From Cunninghamia lanceolata (lineage: Eukaryota; Streptophyta; Pinopsida; Cupressales; Cupressaceae), in assembly GCA_027924645.1 (NCBI GenBank), contig BSBN01000252.1, forward strand, positions 4,030,001 to 4,094,000: 64,000 nucleotides of DNA. The letters are read 5' to 3'. Positions 34,325 through 45,664 of the stretch are shown in pieces. The first letter of the stretch is position 1; the number at the start of each line of letters is the position of its first letter. The notes below the pieces were generated by a model. The model saw only the letters and a list, made by a program, of their open reading frames with translations. It made no database searches and was not told where the DNA came from. The position numbers and the translations under genes were made by a program.

Positions 34325-36485
34325 TTCTCTGTAGTATGCTACCCCAATTTTTTTTTTTTAATTTGAACAATGATATCACAGGGTTAGCACAAATATGCAA
34401 CCAACTAAACACCTCTCACACTTCTGATCCCACCTCTTACAATCATCCGCTATATAGCAGGCATTTGCTTTCAGCAAGCATCCACTTTTTCAGTCGGAAT
34501 ACTCCATTTATTCAATGGGTGAATAAAGAAAGCTAAAATGTTCATTCCTCCACACTGGCGGTAAACCATCCAGGGGTTACAATATGTGTTTGCAACAAAA
34601 ATAAAGATTACAATGCTATTAACAGATTGCAAACTAAACCAAAATTCCCTGACTTGCACAAAGTTTCACAGCTGCAACCAGTTAGAGTACAAAGCCAAAT
34701 GGTGACAAGAATAAAGCAACATAAGAATCTTAGAATCCACCATTAATGTACCAATGTGAAGAATATGGAAGCATAACCTCAGATTAAAGACTTCAAGGCA
34801 CTACTGTAGCTGTTCTAAGGACTGAAATCATCATATCAGCATTAAAACTTCTTCATATGAGTGTCAAACCCAAGGTCCCATGCTCAAACCCTAAGCAAGT
34901 AACAACCTCTAACATATGTGCTTCCATTCCCAATGATAGAATCATCAATATCCCACAACAAATGACCTTACATGCTGATCAAACAATTGGCAAACTTCCT
35001 TTCTAGGGCTGCAATAATCAGATCTGTACGCTGCTGTACAAAATGGCTAAGTAATGAACAAACTCAGAAATTATGCATGAATATCTTATGATCTCCTTTC
35101 ACAAAGCAACACAAAGAACATTGGATCCGAGGCGCCAAAGATGAAGGAGTTTTGGAGTCTTAATACAAAGCAACCAGCTGGAAATTTCCCACCCGTGGCA
35201 GGGCATGTACAGCCTGGGCATAAAGATACAGTGAATATTATATGGTAACATCTGCAATAATCTTCTAATCGCTTGTTCAGAAATGAGTGGCCTGCTTTGC
35301 AAAATAATATTCAAACTTCTTTTCAAACATTGAAAACTCATCAAAGTCTGAAAAAGTTAAAACATTCATATCTAATGGTTTGTCCCAGCAAGGGTACGAC
35401 AGCTAAAAGGCAGAATGAAACATCATAAAACTTCTATGAAATGGCATAGAAATAGGTGCCCAGCTCTGCTAAAACTATTCAAACATTAAGCAACCCAAAA
35501 ATCACTATTAGAATATCATTCAATCCCATGCACAAGTACGGCCCATGAGAGGTACGGCCAGCAAGAAAAAGTGATCTTCACAAACTCCAACAAATATCAC
35601 AAGAATACTCAATACAATCGATCCAAAATTACCATCAAAATCTCAAATGATCAACACCAAAACAAAATACCACTAATTCCATGAAAGCTCAATGTGATTC
35701 CTGTTTGAAACCACCATTATCAGTTAGGGTGGATCTCTCACCACTAAAACTGATTATCTCCAAGAGGGTTTTCATCCTCAGAAGGAAAATGGAAACTCGC
35801 AGGTTCAATCCAACAACATAACAATATCAAATCCAAGCATCCCTCCAAATGAGCTCTCATCCCCTTTTTATAACCTTTTGAGAGGAATATAATATTATTT
35901 TCTTTTTACCTCTTCATATTTCTTCTCACAAAAAGACTTTTTTTAAAATAATATTAATATGTTATGTGTGAGGCCCCTTTTTTAAGTGTCTATCTTTTAG
36001 AATACTTAATTACCTTTCAAATGAGCTTTAACACTTAGGTACCTTTTAATTATTTTTCACCCTTAGGAGGCCTAAGTGAAAATAATAATTAAATAGCTCA
36101 TTAATCCACCCAACTTTGCGGGAAATCCCAAACTTAAGCGAACTGCAAATTAAATCATACCATCGCCTTCCATGATGTTTGGGATGAAGAACGATGTCAT
36201 TCGGGCTACTTACTATAAATAGACATGTTCTCCAAGAAGTTTGGAGAAGCCACCAGAAGTCGGAATTAACTTCTAAAAGTGTCAAACTGATCCATGATGC
36301 TTACTGAGCTCATTTCCAAGAACCAAAATCACTGCTAACCAAACCCAAGCACTCCAAGAAGTTTGGAGTTCTTCCCAATTCACTGCAACTAACAGAAACT
36401 CAACATGAACAACCCAACTTTCTCGAGAAAATTGGAGTTTTCCCATGAAGTTCGAAATGTCCCAAAAAGGGGACATTACATTCTC
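34325..36485 (-). mobile_element. Solo LTR with target-site duplication TTCTC
   Basis: An LTR of about 2.15 kb runs from TGTAGTATGC at 34330 to GGGGACATTACA at 36480, with TTCTC at 34325-34329 and again at 36481-36485. On the minus strand it begins TGTAATGTCCCC, and a TATA box TTATAAAAAG lies at about 35864-35873, so it is in minus orientation. No primer site, polypurine tract or second LTR adjoins it. It therefore represents recombination between the two LTRs of a former element. Confidence 0.8.
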
Positions 36486-36633
36486 TTGCTGCTAGCCTTT
36501 GGTGCCCTTGTGGGTTTTCACCATTGGCCTCCATTAGGCCACCCTTTTAGGTTTTTAACCTAATGGATATGGCTCAGCTTTGTCTTGCCAACATCATCCC
36601 TCGACTTAACCCATGTCTTGTCCCCAAGACATG

Positions 36634-37285
36634 CTAGCGTTGTTTGCCATTGCTTAAGAAAATCTGAGGTTGTTTTCTATCCAAAATTTGTATTGCTTGA
36701 GAATTTTTTTTGTTAAAAAATAGTTCCAAATCCCTCTTATGGGAGTATAGTCTTATAATGCTCCTCAAGTAATTATAAATGTTTGTCCACTGAAGAATAG
36801 CTTGTTGCAAGTGGTGGACTTGTCCATTAATTTTAATCAACAAAATTTCTCCGTCACTAATAGAGGAAGGAATCATAATGGAATCTCTCAGTTGCCATGC
36901 CTTTGTTAGAAGGCCTGTCATGGGAGCTAGGCGTAGACTCACCACTTCCCTTAATTGTTTCATTTGTGAAATGATGCTATTTCTTTGCTCCTATAAGTGG
37001 TGGAATTGAGTGTGCAAATTATCAATTTGCACTCTTAGGGTTCCATCCAAATCTTTCATGACATCATATGAGTTTGATGCCTATAGTATCTGTGCCTCCA
37101 AGTTATCAAATTGAACTTTTAACGCTTTGTGGAGGTGGGCTATCCTGAGCAATATTGATAGTGTGTTGATGTTGCCGCTAGTCTCTTACATTTTCTTAAT
37201 TTCTTTGTTGAGCTCTATTTGTCCTGCTACACATTTGGCCTTGATGGTCTCCAACTGCCTGCTCTCATATTTTGCTAAGATTCCT
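36634..37285 (-). pseudogene. Coiled-coil region downstream of RNase H
   Basis: About 215 codons in one minus-strand frame with three stops: YESRQLETIKAKCVAGQIEL, then IAHLHKALKVQFDNLEAQIL, then DLDGTLRVQIDNLHTQFHHL, then the open 109-codon part MKQLREVVSLRLAP ... INGQVHHLQQAILQW ... LELFFNKKNSQAIQ. Heptad-like spacing of Leu, Ile and Val predicts a long coiled coil. It follows RNase H after a single frameshift near 37285. In ordinary Gypsy polyproteins the integrase would be here. I do not recognise a family; it may be an extra domain or a separate ORF of this lineage. Confidence 0.55.
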
Positions 37286-37289
37286 TAAA

Positions 37290-37973
37290 CTTAGCTTTTT
37301 GTACTCAAATTCCTGAAACAACATCAACCACCTACAAATTTGTCCTTGAATCACTGGTCTGTTCATCAAATATTTTAGAGGCTCATGATCTGTGAAGAAA
37401 ATAAAGGGTGGACAATATATAATGCCCGAATTTATGCAGTGCATGCACCATTGGAAGTGCTTCTCTTTCAGTTGTTGTGAGTTCTTCTCTAATTGTGCTA
37501 ATTCTTTGCTAGCAAAAGAATAGGATGGTCCTTATTACCCTTGGTTGAGCCAATATTACTCCTATTGCAGTGCCTGATGTGTCTACATGAACATGGAATG
37601 GAAGGTTCCAGTCGGGGAGTATCAATATTGGAGCCTTCGCAATATTATTTTTCAAACTATCAAAAGTTTCTTGACATTTGCTTGTCCACTCAAAATGTCT
37701 ATTGTTCTTTTTCTTTAAGAGCTCCTCATTGGGGCCTGCAATTGCCGCATAACCTCTGACGAATTTGTGGTGATACCCTATGTATCTCAAGAATGTCTTT
37801 GTTTCAGATAAAGTTTTGGGAGGTGGGAGATTCAATATTATTGCCACCTTTAGCGGGTCTACCATCATACTCTCCTTACAAATAATATGCCTTAATAAGG
37901 TACCAAAAGGTACTGCAAATGTGCATTTCTTCAAGTTGAGGGCTATTTTGAGGCTCCTACACCTTTCCAACAT
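37290..37973 (-). pseudogene. RT C-terminus and RNase H of the Gypsy-type element
   Basis: The 154-codon frame starts at MLERCRSLKIALNLKKCTFA, has the thumb and connection motifs LPPPKTLSETKTFLRYIGYH and FEWTSKCQETFDSLK, and continues with the RNase H start FHVHVDTSGTAIGVILAQ, where D is the first catalytic residue. Beyond the stop, in shifted frames, come TTEREALPMVHALHKFGHYI and FTDHEPLKYLMNRPV, the other RNase H signatures of Ty3/Gypsy pol. At least two frameshifts make it inactive. Confidence 0.85.
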
Positions 37974-37989
37974 TAATCTTAGTACCTAG

Positions 37990-38616
37990 ACATGGTCTTT
38001 CATCAACCATATACTATCCAATCATCCAAATATACCTCCAGAAAGTCATCTATAAATTCTCTAAATGCTTGCACCATAATCCTACTGAAGATGGTTGGGG
38101 CATTCTTCAATCCAAAAGGCATGACACTGTGATAGTGTACATAAACAATCTCCACTTAGTAGCAAAAGTAGTTTTGGGTTGGTCTTCTTGGATTTTAACT
38201 TGATGATAACTAGAGAACCCATCAGTAAAGGAATAAACTTCTCTGTTAGCTATTGATTGCAATACCTCTTCTGTGAAGGGAGTGGGAAATGGATCAAGCA
38301 TACATGCTTTATTAAATTCCCAAAAGTCAACACAAATTTTGATTTCCCCTGTCTTCTTATGTTGTACTACCATTAGACTTGTCCATTCCGCATCCTCTAC
38401 TAGCTTAATAATTCCTCCTGCCGACGTCTTATCCAACTCTTGTTTGAATTTAATTTTCACATTGGAATTTAAATGGTAGGGTCTCTTCTTTTGTGGTTTT
38501 ATTCCCTCCACTTGAATTTTCATTACTCCAACTTCCTCCTTAATGCCCTTTAGTTGTATAAATGTTCTAGGGAATAAGTCCTCATAATCTTTTAGGACCT
38601 CCACTACTTGCATCAC
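37990..38616 (-). pseudogene. Reverse transcriptase N-terminal part (Ty3/Gypsy type)
   Basis: Reads EVLKDYEDLFPRTF, IKPQKKRPYHLNSNVK, then GGIIKLVEDAEWTSLMVVQH with KKTGEIKICVDFWEFNKAC (RT motif 2) and FTDGFSSYHQVKI, where the first catalytic Asp is in a TDG context. After a frameshift near 38140 it gives SVMPFGLKNAPTIFSR and VYLDDWIVYG, the YLDD box with both catalytic Asp present, then two stops. Sequence style is that of plant Ty3/Gypsy RT. Confidence 0.85.
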
Positions 38617-39434
38617 TTCCTTTTCCTCCTAGTAATTGCCAATTCTTGCTACGTTGGGCACCCTTGGGTAATATATTTTCTTCTTTGATCCTGGGGGTTG
38701 GTAAAAATATTGGGATTTCTCTGCATTTTACATTACTAGCTCTCTTTCCCCTTCTTCTACTTGTACCTCCAAGTTTGCGGGATCTTCTTCATAATCTATT
38801 TCCACTTTCTTATTAGCCTAGTAACATACCCTTTGGGGTATTGCATCTATTCTGTTCATCCACTCAATTAACTTCCATATGTCCTGCTCCTTCTGTGGGA
38901 CTGCTATGCTCCTTTTTTCTTCAAATTTGGCGTAGACTTCTTTCACAAGTAATGTGATGACTTCATTCTTTGCAACACATTATATAGTTATCTATTGGGG
39001 TCAGAGAACCGGAAAGTTTTGCAAATGTTGTTTTGTACCATGGTCCAACTTCTTGTTTCTACCCTTTTTTCTTGGTTGATATACCATATTTTTGCGATTG
39101 GGGCCAATGTCCAATAGAACAACTACACGCAGATTCTTTCATCATACTCCCTCATAGCATTCCAACTTTGAATACAATTCTCTAGGTGTTTGCATGGGTC
39201 TAAGGTACCACAATATTCCTCTGTAGTCTACCAATCTCCTTCCTCAGATAAGTACCTGGTTTTGATTAACAATGTCAAAGCTTTCCATGTGGGAATGCTT
39301 GGCTTGTGGGTGTATCACCATCTCGCTGCTCTACACACTAAGGTGTCATCCAATGGCTCCCTCTTAAGATCTTCTCTTTCAAATATTCTTTCCATACTTT
39401 CTAGTTATCTTAGGAGGTCTTGCACTCTTGAGTA

Positions 39435-40140
39435 TCATGGTAACTTGATACGGGAGATTCCCCTTGTTATGCGGTACAATCTATGCCTTTGCAGTACATC
39501 CTCTTTTGCGGTACCTTTCTTAGTTGTTTTCTCAATCCTTCTTAGGCTATACATTCTTCTTGCCCCTAAAACTCTTCTTCTTCTTCTCTCTGGTTCATTT
39601 AACAACCAAAATTCTACCACATCTTCACTGTCTATACTAAAGTTGCTGCTTTCAACAACTATCTCTCCCTTTGAGTTTGGCTCTTCATCAGTTTCTATTT
39701 TGGGAATCTTCCCTAATGAATGTAATCCCTTATATCCATCTTCTTCATCCATATCTTCTTCTTGCATCACTTCCTCAACATAGGCGCCCTTCATATCTGT
39801 GTACCATTGTATATGTACCACTCCATCTTCTCCATAGAATGTCGATTGTTCTTTTTGTGAATCAAAAACTCGATCACAATTGACAAACCACTCCAAATTT
39901 AGTAGAACATTGAAGGCGTCGAAGGGTTCTTTCATGTTAATAACATCAAAATCTACCATTCTTTTTATGCCTAAGAGGTTCACTTCAACTTTCTTCCAAG
40001 TACCTATGGTACTTATAGATGTCCCATCTGCTAATGCAATGTCATATAGCATTGGTTTGCCAAGTTCTTTTTGGCATCATCCTCACATTTGCCCCCAAAT
40101 CTATCAAAACATTTTTCATCCATTTGTTATGAATCCTGAG
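39435..40140 (-). pseudogene. Retropepsin-like protease region
   Basis: Minus strand: VLIDLGANVRMMP at about 40110-40070 resembles the aspartic protease active site (D-T/S-G-A; here DLGA). It is followed by the open 205-codon frame with ALADGTSISTIG, VLLNLEWF (compare the ILGMDWL strand of retropepsins) and then an acidic linker rich in Glu and Asp and a basic RRRRRVLGARR stretch. A frameshift separates the active site from the 205-codon frame. The changed D-L-G suggests loss of activity. Confidence 0.65.
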
Positions 40141-40779
40141 CTCAATCATGATAGGCCTTTTCTTCCATTTTCTCATAGTTTTGGCCACAATTTTGGTCTG
40201 TCCTCTTTTGTCATCTTCCCTTTGCTTGTTCCAATATTTGACAAATTGCTTGAGTTTTTCTATTATATTTTGTAGATTGCTTGAGTTTCTCTATTATATT
40301 ATCTTCTTCTGCAAAACTTGCCAATTCTTTTAATAGTTGTGCTTCTTCTTTAGAGAAGTAGGCACTGTAGTACTCTTCTCTTCCTTGTTCCTCCCTAATA
40401 ATCCTTTTGGTTTAATCTGTAATTAATTCATGACTGCTTTTTGATGGAAACTCCTCTCATCTTCTTCTGTCTCCTCATGAATTATTTTTTTTCTTCCTAG
40501 TGTTAGTTCCTCCTCAAGTGACTACTGCTGCTTTGTTCTTCTTTTTGTATTTTGCTATTGCCTTCTTCCTCAACATTTCTTTTCTCTGTTTTTCCTCGGT
40601 AAGATAAGTTTCTCCTATTTCCTCCTTATCTTCTGCATCATTTCTTTGACACCTTCTAGCATTGGGAGGTTGTTCTTTGATATTTTAATTATTGCCTTGG
40701 CCCCTCTTGCCACATTTGGCCTTGGAAGTTTTTCTCTCTTTGTAAGTGTCTGGCCATTCTTATAATACTGAGTTACTCT

Positions 40780-41460
40780 AGGGCAGCTAAAGGAATCATG
40801 CTCTGAATCTTTGCAAAAGCCACAAATCTTCTTTCTTTCCTCCTTACATTCATTGGCGTAGTGACTTGTTTCATCGCATTTAAAGCAGGTGACCTCTTCC
40901 CTTCTTCTTTGTCCTTGACGTCTTCCCCTATTGTGTCCTTTGTTATTGTTGTGGTATCCTCAATTTTCATCTTGTGAAAAATCATCTTGGTAACTAGTGG
41001 AGGGTTTTTCATCTTGGATTTGTGGCACCGTAGTTGTACTTTACTATTTGCTATATGGTTATTTCTCCTTTGCGATTGTTGGTAGCCATGATCCTGGACA
41101 GAGAAGGATCTTTTGGCCAAACCTTTTGCCCTCGCCATTCCTCTATGTATAGGCTCATTAACCTCACATCTATGGCCATACCAAGGTTCACTTTTCTTCT
41201 CTTACCTTGAACATTAATGATGGGCAATCATTTGTTTCATGCTCATCCCATTTGCCGCAAATCCCAGAATATACACTCTTCAACCTCCTAGGGGGGCTCT
41301 GCAATATCTACTCTCAATGCAACAAGTCTTTTCTTTCCTTCTAGTACTGGGCATTCATTCTGCAAATGACCCTCATTAGAACAATAGGTACACCATAGTT
41401 TCTTTCTGCGGAGGGGTGATGTCTCTCCATGATTTTCACCTTTTGCTAAAATCTCCTATT
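40780..41460 (-). pseudogene. Gag nucleocapsid region with several zinc knuckles
   Basis: Four Cys/His clusters are seen on the minus strand: CTYCSNEGHLQNEC (about 41395-41355), a diverged CGKWDEHETNDC (about 41257-41222), CFKCDETSHYANEC (about 40888-40848) and CGFCKDSEHDSFSC (about 40828-40788). Three fit C-x2-C-x4-H-x4-C. They lie in more than one frame, so frameshifts are present. Such knuckles bind genomic RNA in the retroelement particle. Having up to four is more than the one or two usual in plant Gypsy gag. Confidence 0.8.
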
Positions 41461-41550
41461 TAATCTTTAATTGTTCAAGTTCCAATTTCAAATTTTCTAT
41501 TTCCTCATTCTTACCCTTCTCACTTTCTCTCCTCCAAGGCTGCACTTCAA

Positions 41551-43000
41551 TGTAAAATCCCCTACCAAGGAATTTGCTCAAAGAGACAAAATTTCTGTTT
41601 TTTACCTCATTGACATTTCGTCAAACACTTTGTATTATGCACAAACTACAGTATTTTCAGAGTATTTTGTGATGGAACAATTTGTTTGCAGATTTGGAAC
41701 ACAAATCATTCATATATTCATGATAAAATACAAATAATATAAAGAGGCATTTTGTCAAACAGTTTGCTGCACTCTTATATTAATGAAGATTGAAATAATA
41801 ACACCTAGTTGCTGTTTATAAATCAGATATTCAGAGCAAATTATATTTTTCAATGAAGTCTTCATACATACCAATTGAGATGCAAAATCATATCATGAAT
41901 ATCTCCACAGCAGGTCGAACAGCTTGTAAGTCTTTCCACAAAGATGTTGGCGTCCCTTTATAGAGTCCAAGACTCTCCAAAAACCACGTTCCAGTCCCTA
42001 CACATGCTGCAACTCCTTTCAACTTTGAAAAATAATGTGAGCCCCTCCTTAGTGGTTCCCACGCCCCTTCCAAAGACAAACTAACTTCTACAAGGAAGCT
42101 GCGGCCTTTTTGTAAGAGAGGTGCGCTTAAAGTGAAGTTGCGACTCTTCAAAAGAAAACCACGATGAACTCCAAATCTGATGTGGCGGTCCACTCAGCAC
42201 ACTTTATCATGTAAAAAGCAGCTGCTATCCCTTAGTTATATGCTGCGGCTCAATTAAGGATGGCTACGGCTATTCCTTGAATATATATTAATCTCACCAA
42301 TAACACCATAGAATCTAACATTGAATAAAAGGGTTAAACCCTCCACACAACCTCCATAAAAACTTAATAAAATACTTGGTAAATCTTCAATGAATTCCTA
42401 ATGAAATTTCAAATTTATATTTTCTTGCAAATCAATAAATTTGATAAATGAACCATCCTAGAAGCAAATACAAACTTTGCAAAAATGATATGTCCTTCTG
42501 CACAAGAAACTCCAAGAATCTGAAACAATATATGCACCTGCGAACTCTGTGTGAATCCGCCAAGGAAAGACCAGGTGGGTTTTCGTCCACAAAGCCAAAC
42601 ACCCAAGGGTTTTCATCCTAGGGTTTGCTGAACCAAAAGCTCCAGCTCTCAAAGAAAACTCTCCGTGAAAATGAAATGTCAAGAAGAATTGCCTTTTGGC
42701 TCTCATCACTTTTATATCCTTCTTAGAGAGAATTACTTTATTTTCTTTTAATTTATTTCTTTTCCCCGCTCACATAAAGTGACCTACTTTATAATTTTCC
42801 ATTGACATAAAATAAAGTCACTTTATTAAAATCCAATGTTTAGCCTTTAATTAATTAAATATAAATAATCCTTAGGAACTTAGGACTATTTAAAATTTAA
42901 TTAATTAATTATTCCCTTATATCACCCGTCTTAGCCTACGGGAATTAAATTGGCTAACGGTCTCCCACAAATGTCTCATTTGGAAGAAGGGGACATTACA
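41551..43000 (-). repeat. 3' LTR of the chromovirus-like element
   Basis: Runs from TGTAAAATCCCC to GGGGACATTACA. On the minus strand a TATA box (GGATATAAAAG) lies at about 42709-42719. TTCAA at 41546-41550 is the expected target copy, but its partner is lost with the right end. The segment AGCCTACGGGAAT at about 42933 is shared with the solo LTR at 45670-47221, so the two LTR families are related. Confidence 0.85.
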
Positions 43001-43012
43001 ATCCTCCCTTCC
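43001..43012 (-). promoter_or_regulatory. Polypurine tract (minus)
   Basis: GGAAGGGAGGAT on the minus strand directly precedes the LTR. Confidence 0.85.
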
Positions 43013-43019
43013 TGAGATT

Positions 43020-43195
43020 GCTTGTCCACAAGCAATTGCAAATTCAGATGTTGAAGAATCTGCTCTCTCTCTCAAGTAGCATCCTCTAAAGGCAAGTCCT
43101 TCCATTTGATCAAATGCTCCTCGAGCACCTTGCTCCTCAACCTTCTCTCTTTGACACCCAAGATAGCATCAGGAACCAAGACCAATCTGCTCCCC
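43020..43195 (-). pseudogene. Chromodomain of the chromovirus-like element
   Basis: In a frame shifted from the integrase ORF the minus strand reads PPLDEGSRLVLVPDAIL, RRLRSKVLEEHLIKWKDLPL and EDAT followed by a stop where a Trp codon is expected (T-W-E in the family). This is the chromodomain that directs chromoviruses to heterochromatin. One frameshift and one stop disable it. Confidence 0.8.
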
Positions 43196-43232
43196 TCATC
43201 CAACGGTGGAAGCTATGAGATGAAGTGATATG

Positions 43233-44740
43233 CTACCCAAGTGCCTTTTTAAGGCAAGAAACATGAAACACATTATGAATTCTGCTACTCTCAAGCAACT
43301 CAAATTCATATGCCACCTCACCAACTCTCCGCACAATTCTGTAAGGGCCATAGAAGTGAGGCTTAAGCTTCTCTGCACCACTCTTCTTCAATGTAGACTG
43401 TCTGTACGGCTGTAGGCGCAAGAATACTAAGTCTCCAACCTCAAAACTCCTCTCAATTCTATGCCCATCCACATAAATCTTCTGTTGATTCTGGGCACAA
43501 AAAAGATTATCCTCAAGTGACTTAAGAATGTCCTGACTCTCCTGAATCCAATCCTTCGTCTTCAGAGCCCTGTTGTCATCAAATGCTAAGTCTACAAAAG
43601 ATATAATATCATAGCCATACGATGCTCTGAAAGGAGTCATGCCAATCAACATGTGATAGGTGTTGTAACAATGTTCGCCCAAATATAACCACTTGATCCA
43701 AACCTTTTGCTGCCTTGCCACATATTTGTGCAAATAACCTGCCACCCATTTGTTTACAATCTTTGTTTGGCCATCAGTTTGGGGGTGGTAACTAGTGCTC
43801 GGGGTCAACTCTATGCCAGCTAATTTGAATGGCTCCTGCCAAAATACACTGAGAAACCTGCTATCCCGATCATCGACAATGTTCTTCGGCAATCCATGGA
43901 GTCTGAACAAATCCCTAAAGAACAACTCTACAACTTGAGGTGCCTTATACTCTGAGGATATAGCAAAGAAATGTGCATACTTGGTCAACTTGTCAACCAC
44001 CACAAAGATGCAATCTTTGCCCTGCACTCTAGGAAGACCTGTAATAAAATCCATGGATATACTCTCCCACTTCTGCTTAGGAATAGGCAATGGCTGCAAC
44101 AAACCTGTTGGGAAAGTATCTCCTAACTTGTTCTGCTGACAAGTCATACACTCTCTGACATGGCGCAAGACATCATCTTTGAGACCCTTCCACGAGGATC
44201 TCTCCCTAATCTGCCTGTAGGTTTTGAAGTACCCTGGATGTCCTGCAAGAGGTGTATCATGAATGGCTCTTAAAATTTTCTCCTTCATTTTTGATTCAGG
44301 GACCAAATAAATTCTGTCCTTGTAGTAGATGGCTTCATCCACCACCTTGTACCTATCATCCTGAATCTTACCATCCATGAGCTTGCATGCAAAGGTATTT
44401 TTGGAATACTCAACCAAAAGGTGAGCCTTCCAATCAGCTGAAATCTTTGTCATGGAACATAGAGTGGGTTTCCTAGAAAGGGCATCTGCTACTACATTCC
44501 TCTTACCCTTCACATACTCAATGTCAAAATCATAAGCTTGAATTTTACTGACCCACTTTTGTTGCCACTCATTCCAATCCTTCTGCTCCAAGAAGTATTT
44601 CAAACTGTTGTGGTCTGTTTTGACAACAAATTTTCTACCTACCAAATATTGCTTGAACTTTGCCAACGCATGCATGATGTCAAGCATCTCCTTATCATAG
44701 GTGGCGCATAGCCTCTCTACATCATGGAGCTTCCCTTGAG
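43233..44740 (-). pseudogene. Gypsy RNase H end plus integrase (484-codon open frame)
   Basis: The frame starts with the RNase H end (KLHDVERLCATYDKEM upstream of the ATG, then HALAKFKQYLVGRKFVVKTD and DALSRKP). The integrase zinc domain (HDTPLAGHPG ... CMTCQQNK) and catalytic core follow with SMDFITGLP (first Asp) and VDDRDSRFLSVFW (second Asp). The third site reads TDGQTKIVNKW, where the family has Glu after TDGQT, so the catalytic Glu is Lys. The C-terminal GPYRIVRRVGEVAYEFELL and HNVFHVSCLKK follow. It is unusually intact for this window but catalytically compromised, and truncated at its 5' side. Confidence 0.9.
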
Positions 44741-44742
44741 GA

Positions 44743-44960
44743 GATATTATGGGTTTTTCTATTTATCCTTCTGTGGTAACCTTGACTAAGGATAACTATG
44801 AGTCTTGGCAAAAAGACATTTTGACATATTGTAATCTTGTGAGTTATGATCTTTGATCTAATACATTTGACGAGATATCATGGGTTTTTCTATTCATCCT
44901 TCTGTGGTAACCTTGACTAAGGATAATTACGAGTCTCAACAAAAAGACATTTGACACATT
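44743..44960 (+). repeat. About 125-bp tandem repeat, two copies
   Basis: GAGATATTATGGGTTTTTCTAT ... GGATAACTATGAGTCT ... CAAAAAGACATTT (from 44753) recurs from about 44870 as GAGATATCATGGGTTTTTCTAT with few changes. The first copy abuts the truncated RNase H, so the junction with the chromovirus lies at the edge of the repeat. Confidence 0.85.
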
Positions 44961-45664
44961 GCAGGTGGCTTAATCTTTTGCCTTATTTTTATGGACTCAT
45001 ACTTGAACCAGATACACTCAGAAGGAAATTTGCATGGGCAAATAGGATTGATCATATCGTAGGATTGATTTGTTCTAGTGTTGATTTTAACACTGTGTTC
45101 CATCTCACATATTGAATGCCCGCGCACTCTTTGGACGAAGATTTGAATGATCTTATGGAGACACACATCTCTCTCCATTCCTAGATGATCTTGCTATAGA
45201 TTGCCTCATACCCATTGATGATGTAGATAATATACCCTTTGATGATGATAGAGGAGCTTGAATATGTTGAAGGTCTTGAACGTTCAGATGGTAGAGACTT
45301 CTCCTGTTGCTCTTTCTCCTCCTATCGAGATCATATCTCCATCACCTGTTGCTACTTCAGAGTTCAGAGTTGTTTCTTTGAGATCTTTTAGTGATTCTTT
45401 GTAGCAGGATCATTTCAATCTTCTGGATCCACCTTATTGGGATTCCTATTAATCAGACATTACATCCTTGTTTGTGGAGTCTCACATTTTAGATTTGGAG
45501 GACACATTTGAGGGTTTATCTCTCCTCTTTGATGGCAGTGATGTCATTGCATCTTTAGTGTTTTCAGATGAAGTTCAGTACTTTCCTCTCTTGGTTTTAC
45601 TTCTTTGATTGGGCATTCAGTTCTTGATTTGGAGAAGACATCTTTTTCCAGCATCCAAATACCA
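44961..45664 (+). other. Remnant interior of a plus-strand retroelement, no clear ORF
   Basis: This stretch shows weak acidic reading frames with stops (for example HILDLEDTFEGLSLLFDG near 45485-45540) but no motif that I can assign. It continues after the solo LTR (47222) to a polypurine tract and an LTR start at 47688, so it is probably the decayed interior of that element. Confidence 0.4.

Larger units (their letters stand above)
36490..41550 (-). mobile_element. Ty3/Gypsy-type element interior without recognisable integrase, minus orientation
   Basis: In transcription order on the minus strand: zinc-knuckle gag (41460-40780), a protease with LIDLGA (about 40100), RT (38616-37990), RNase H (about 37973-37290), then a coiled-coil frame (about 37285-36634). 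Frameshifts and stops occur throughout. No HHCC or DDE integrase motif is visible after RNase H. The gag start is cut at 41550 by the LTR of a second Gypsy element. No LTR of its own could be assigned with confidence. Confidence 0.7.
41551..44745 (-). mobile_element. Chromovirus-like Ty3/Gypsy fragment nested in the previous element
   Basis: A 3' LTR (41551-43000), a polypurine tract, a chromodomain, a 484-codon integrase frame and the end of RNase H lie in this order toward the right, all in minus orientation. The gag of the older element stops exactly at the LTR, so this element inserted into it. It is cut at about 44745 inside RNase H; RT, protease, gag and the 5' LTR are absent, so a deletion or rearrangement removed most of it. 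Confidence 0.85.

Noticed and set aside
39190..40275. Plus-strand ORFs of 197 and 131 codons
   Set aside because: They are antisense to the Gypsy protease and gag frames, which have recognisable motifs on the minus strand.
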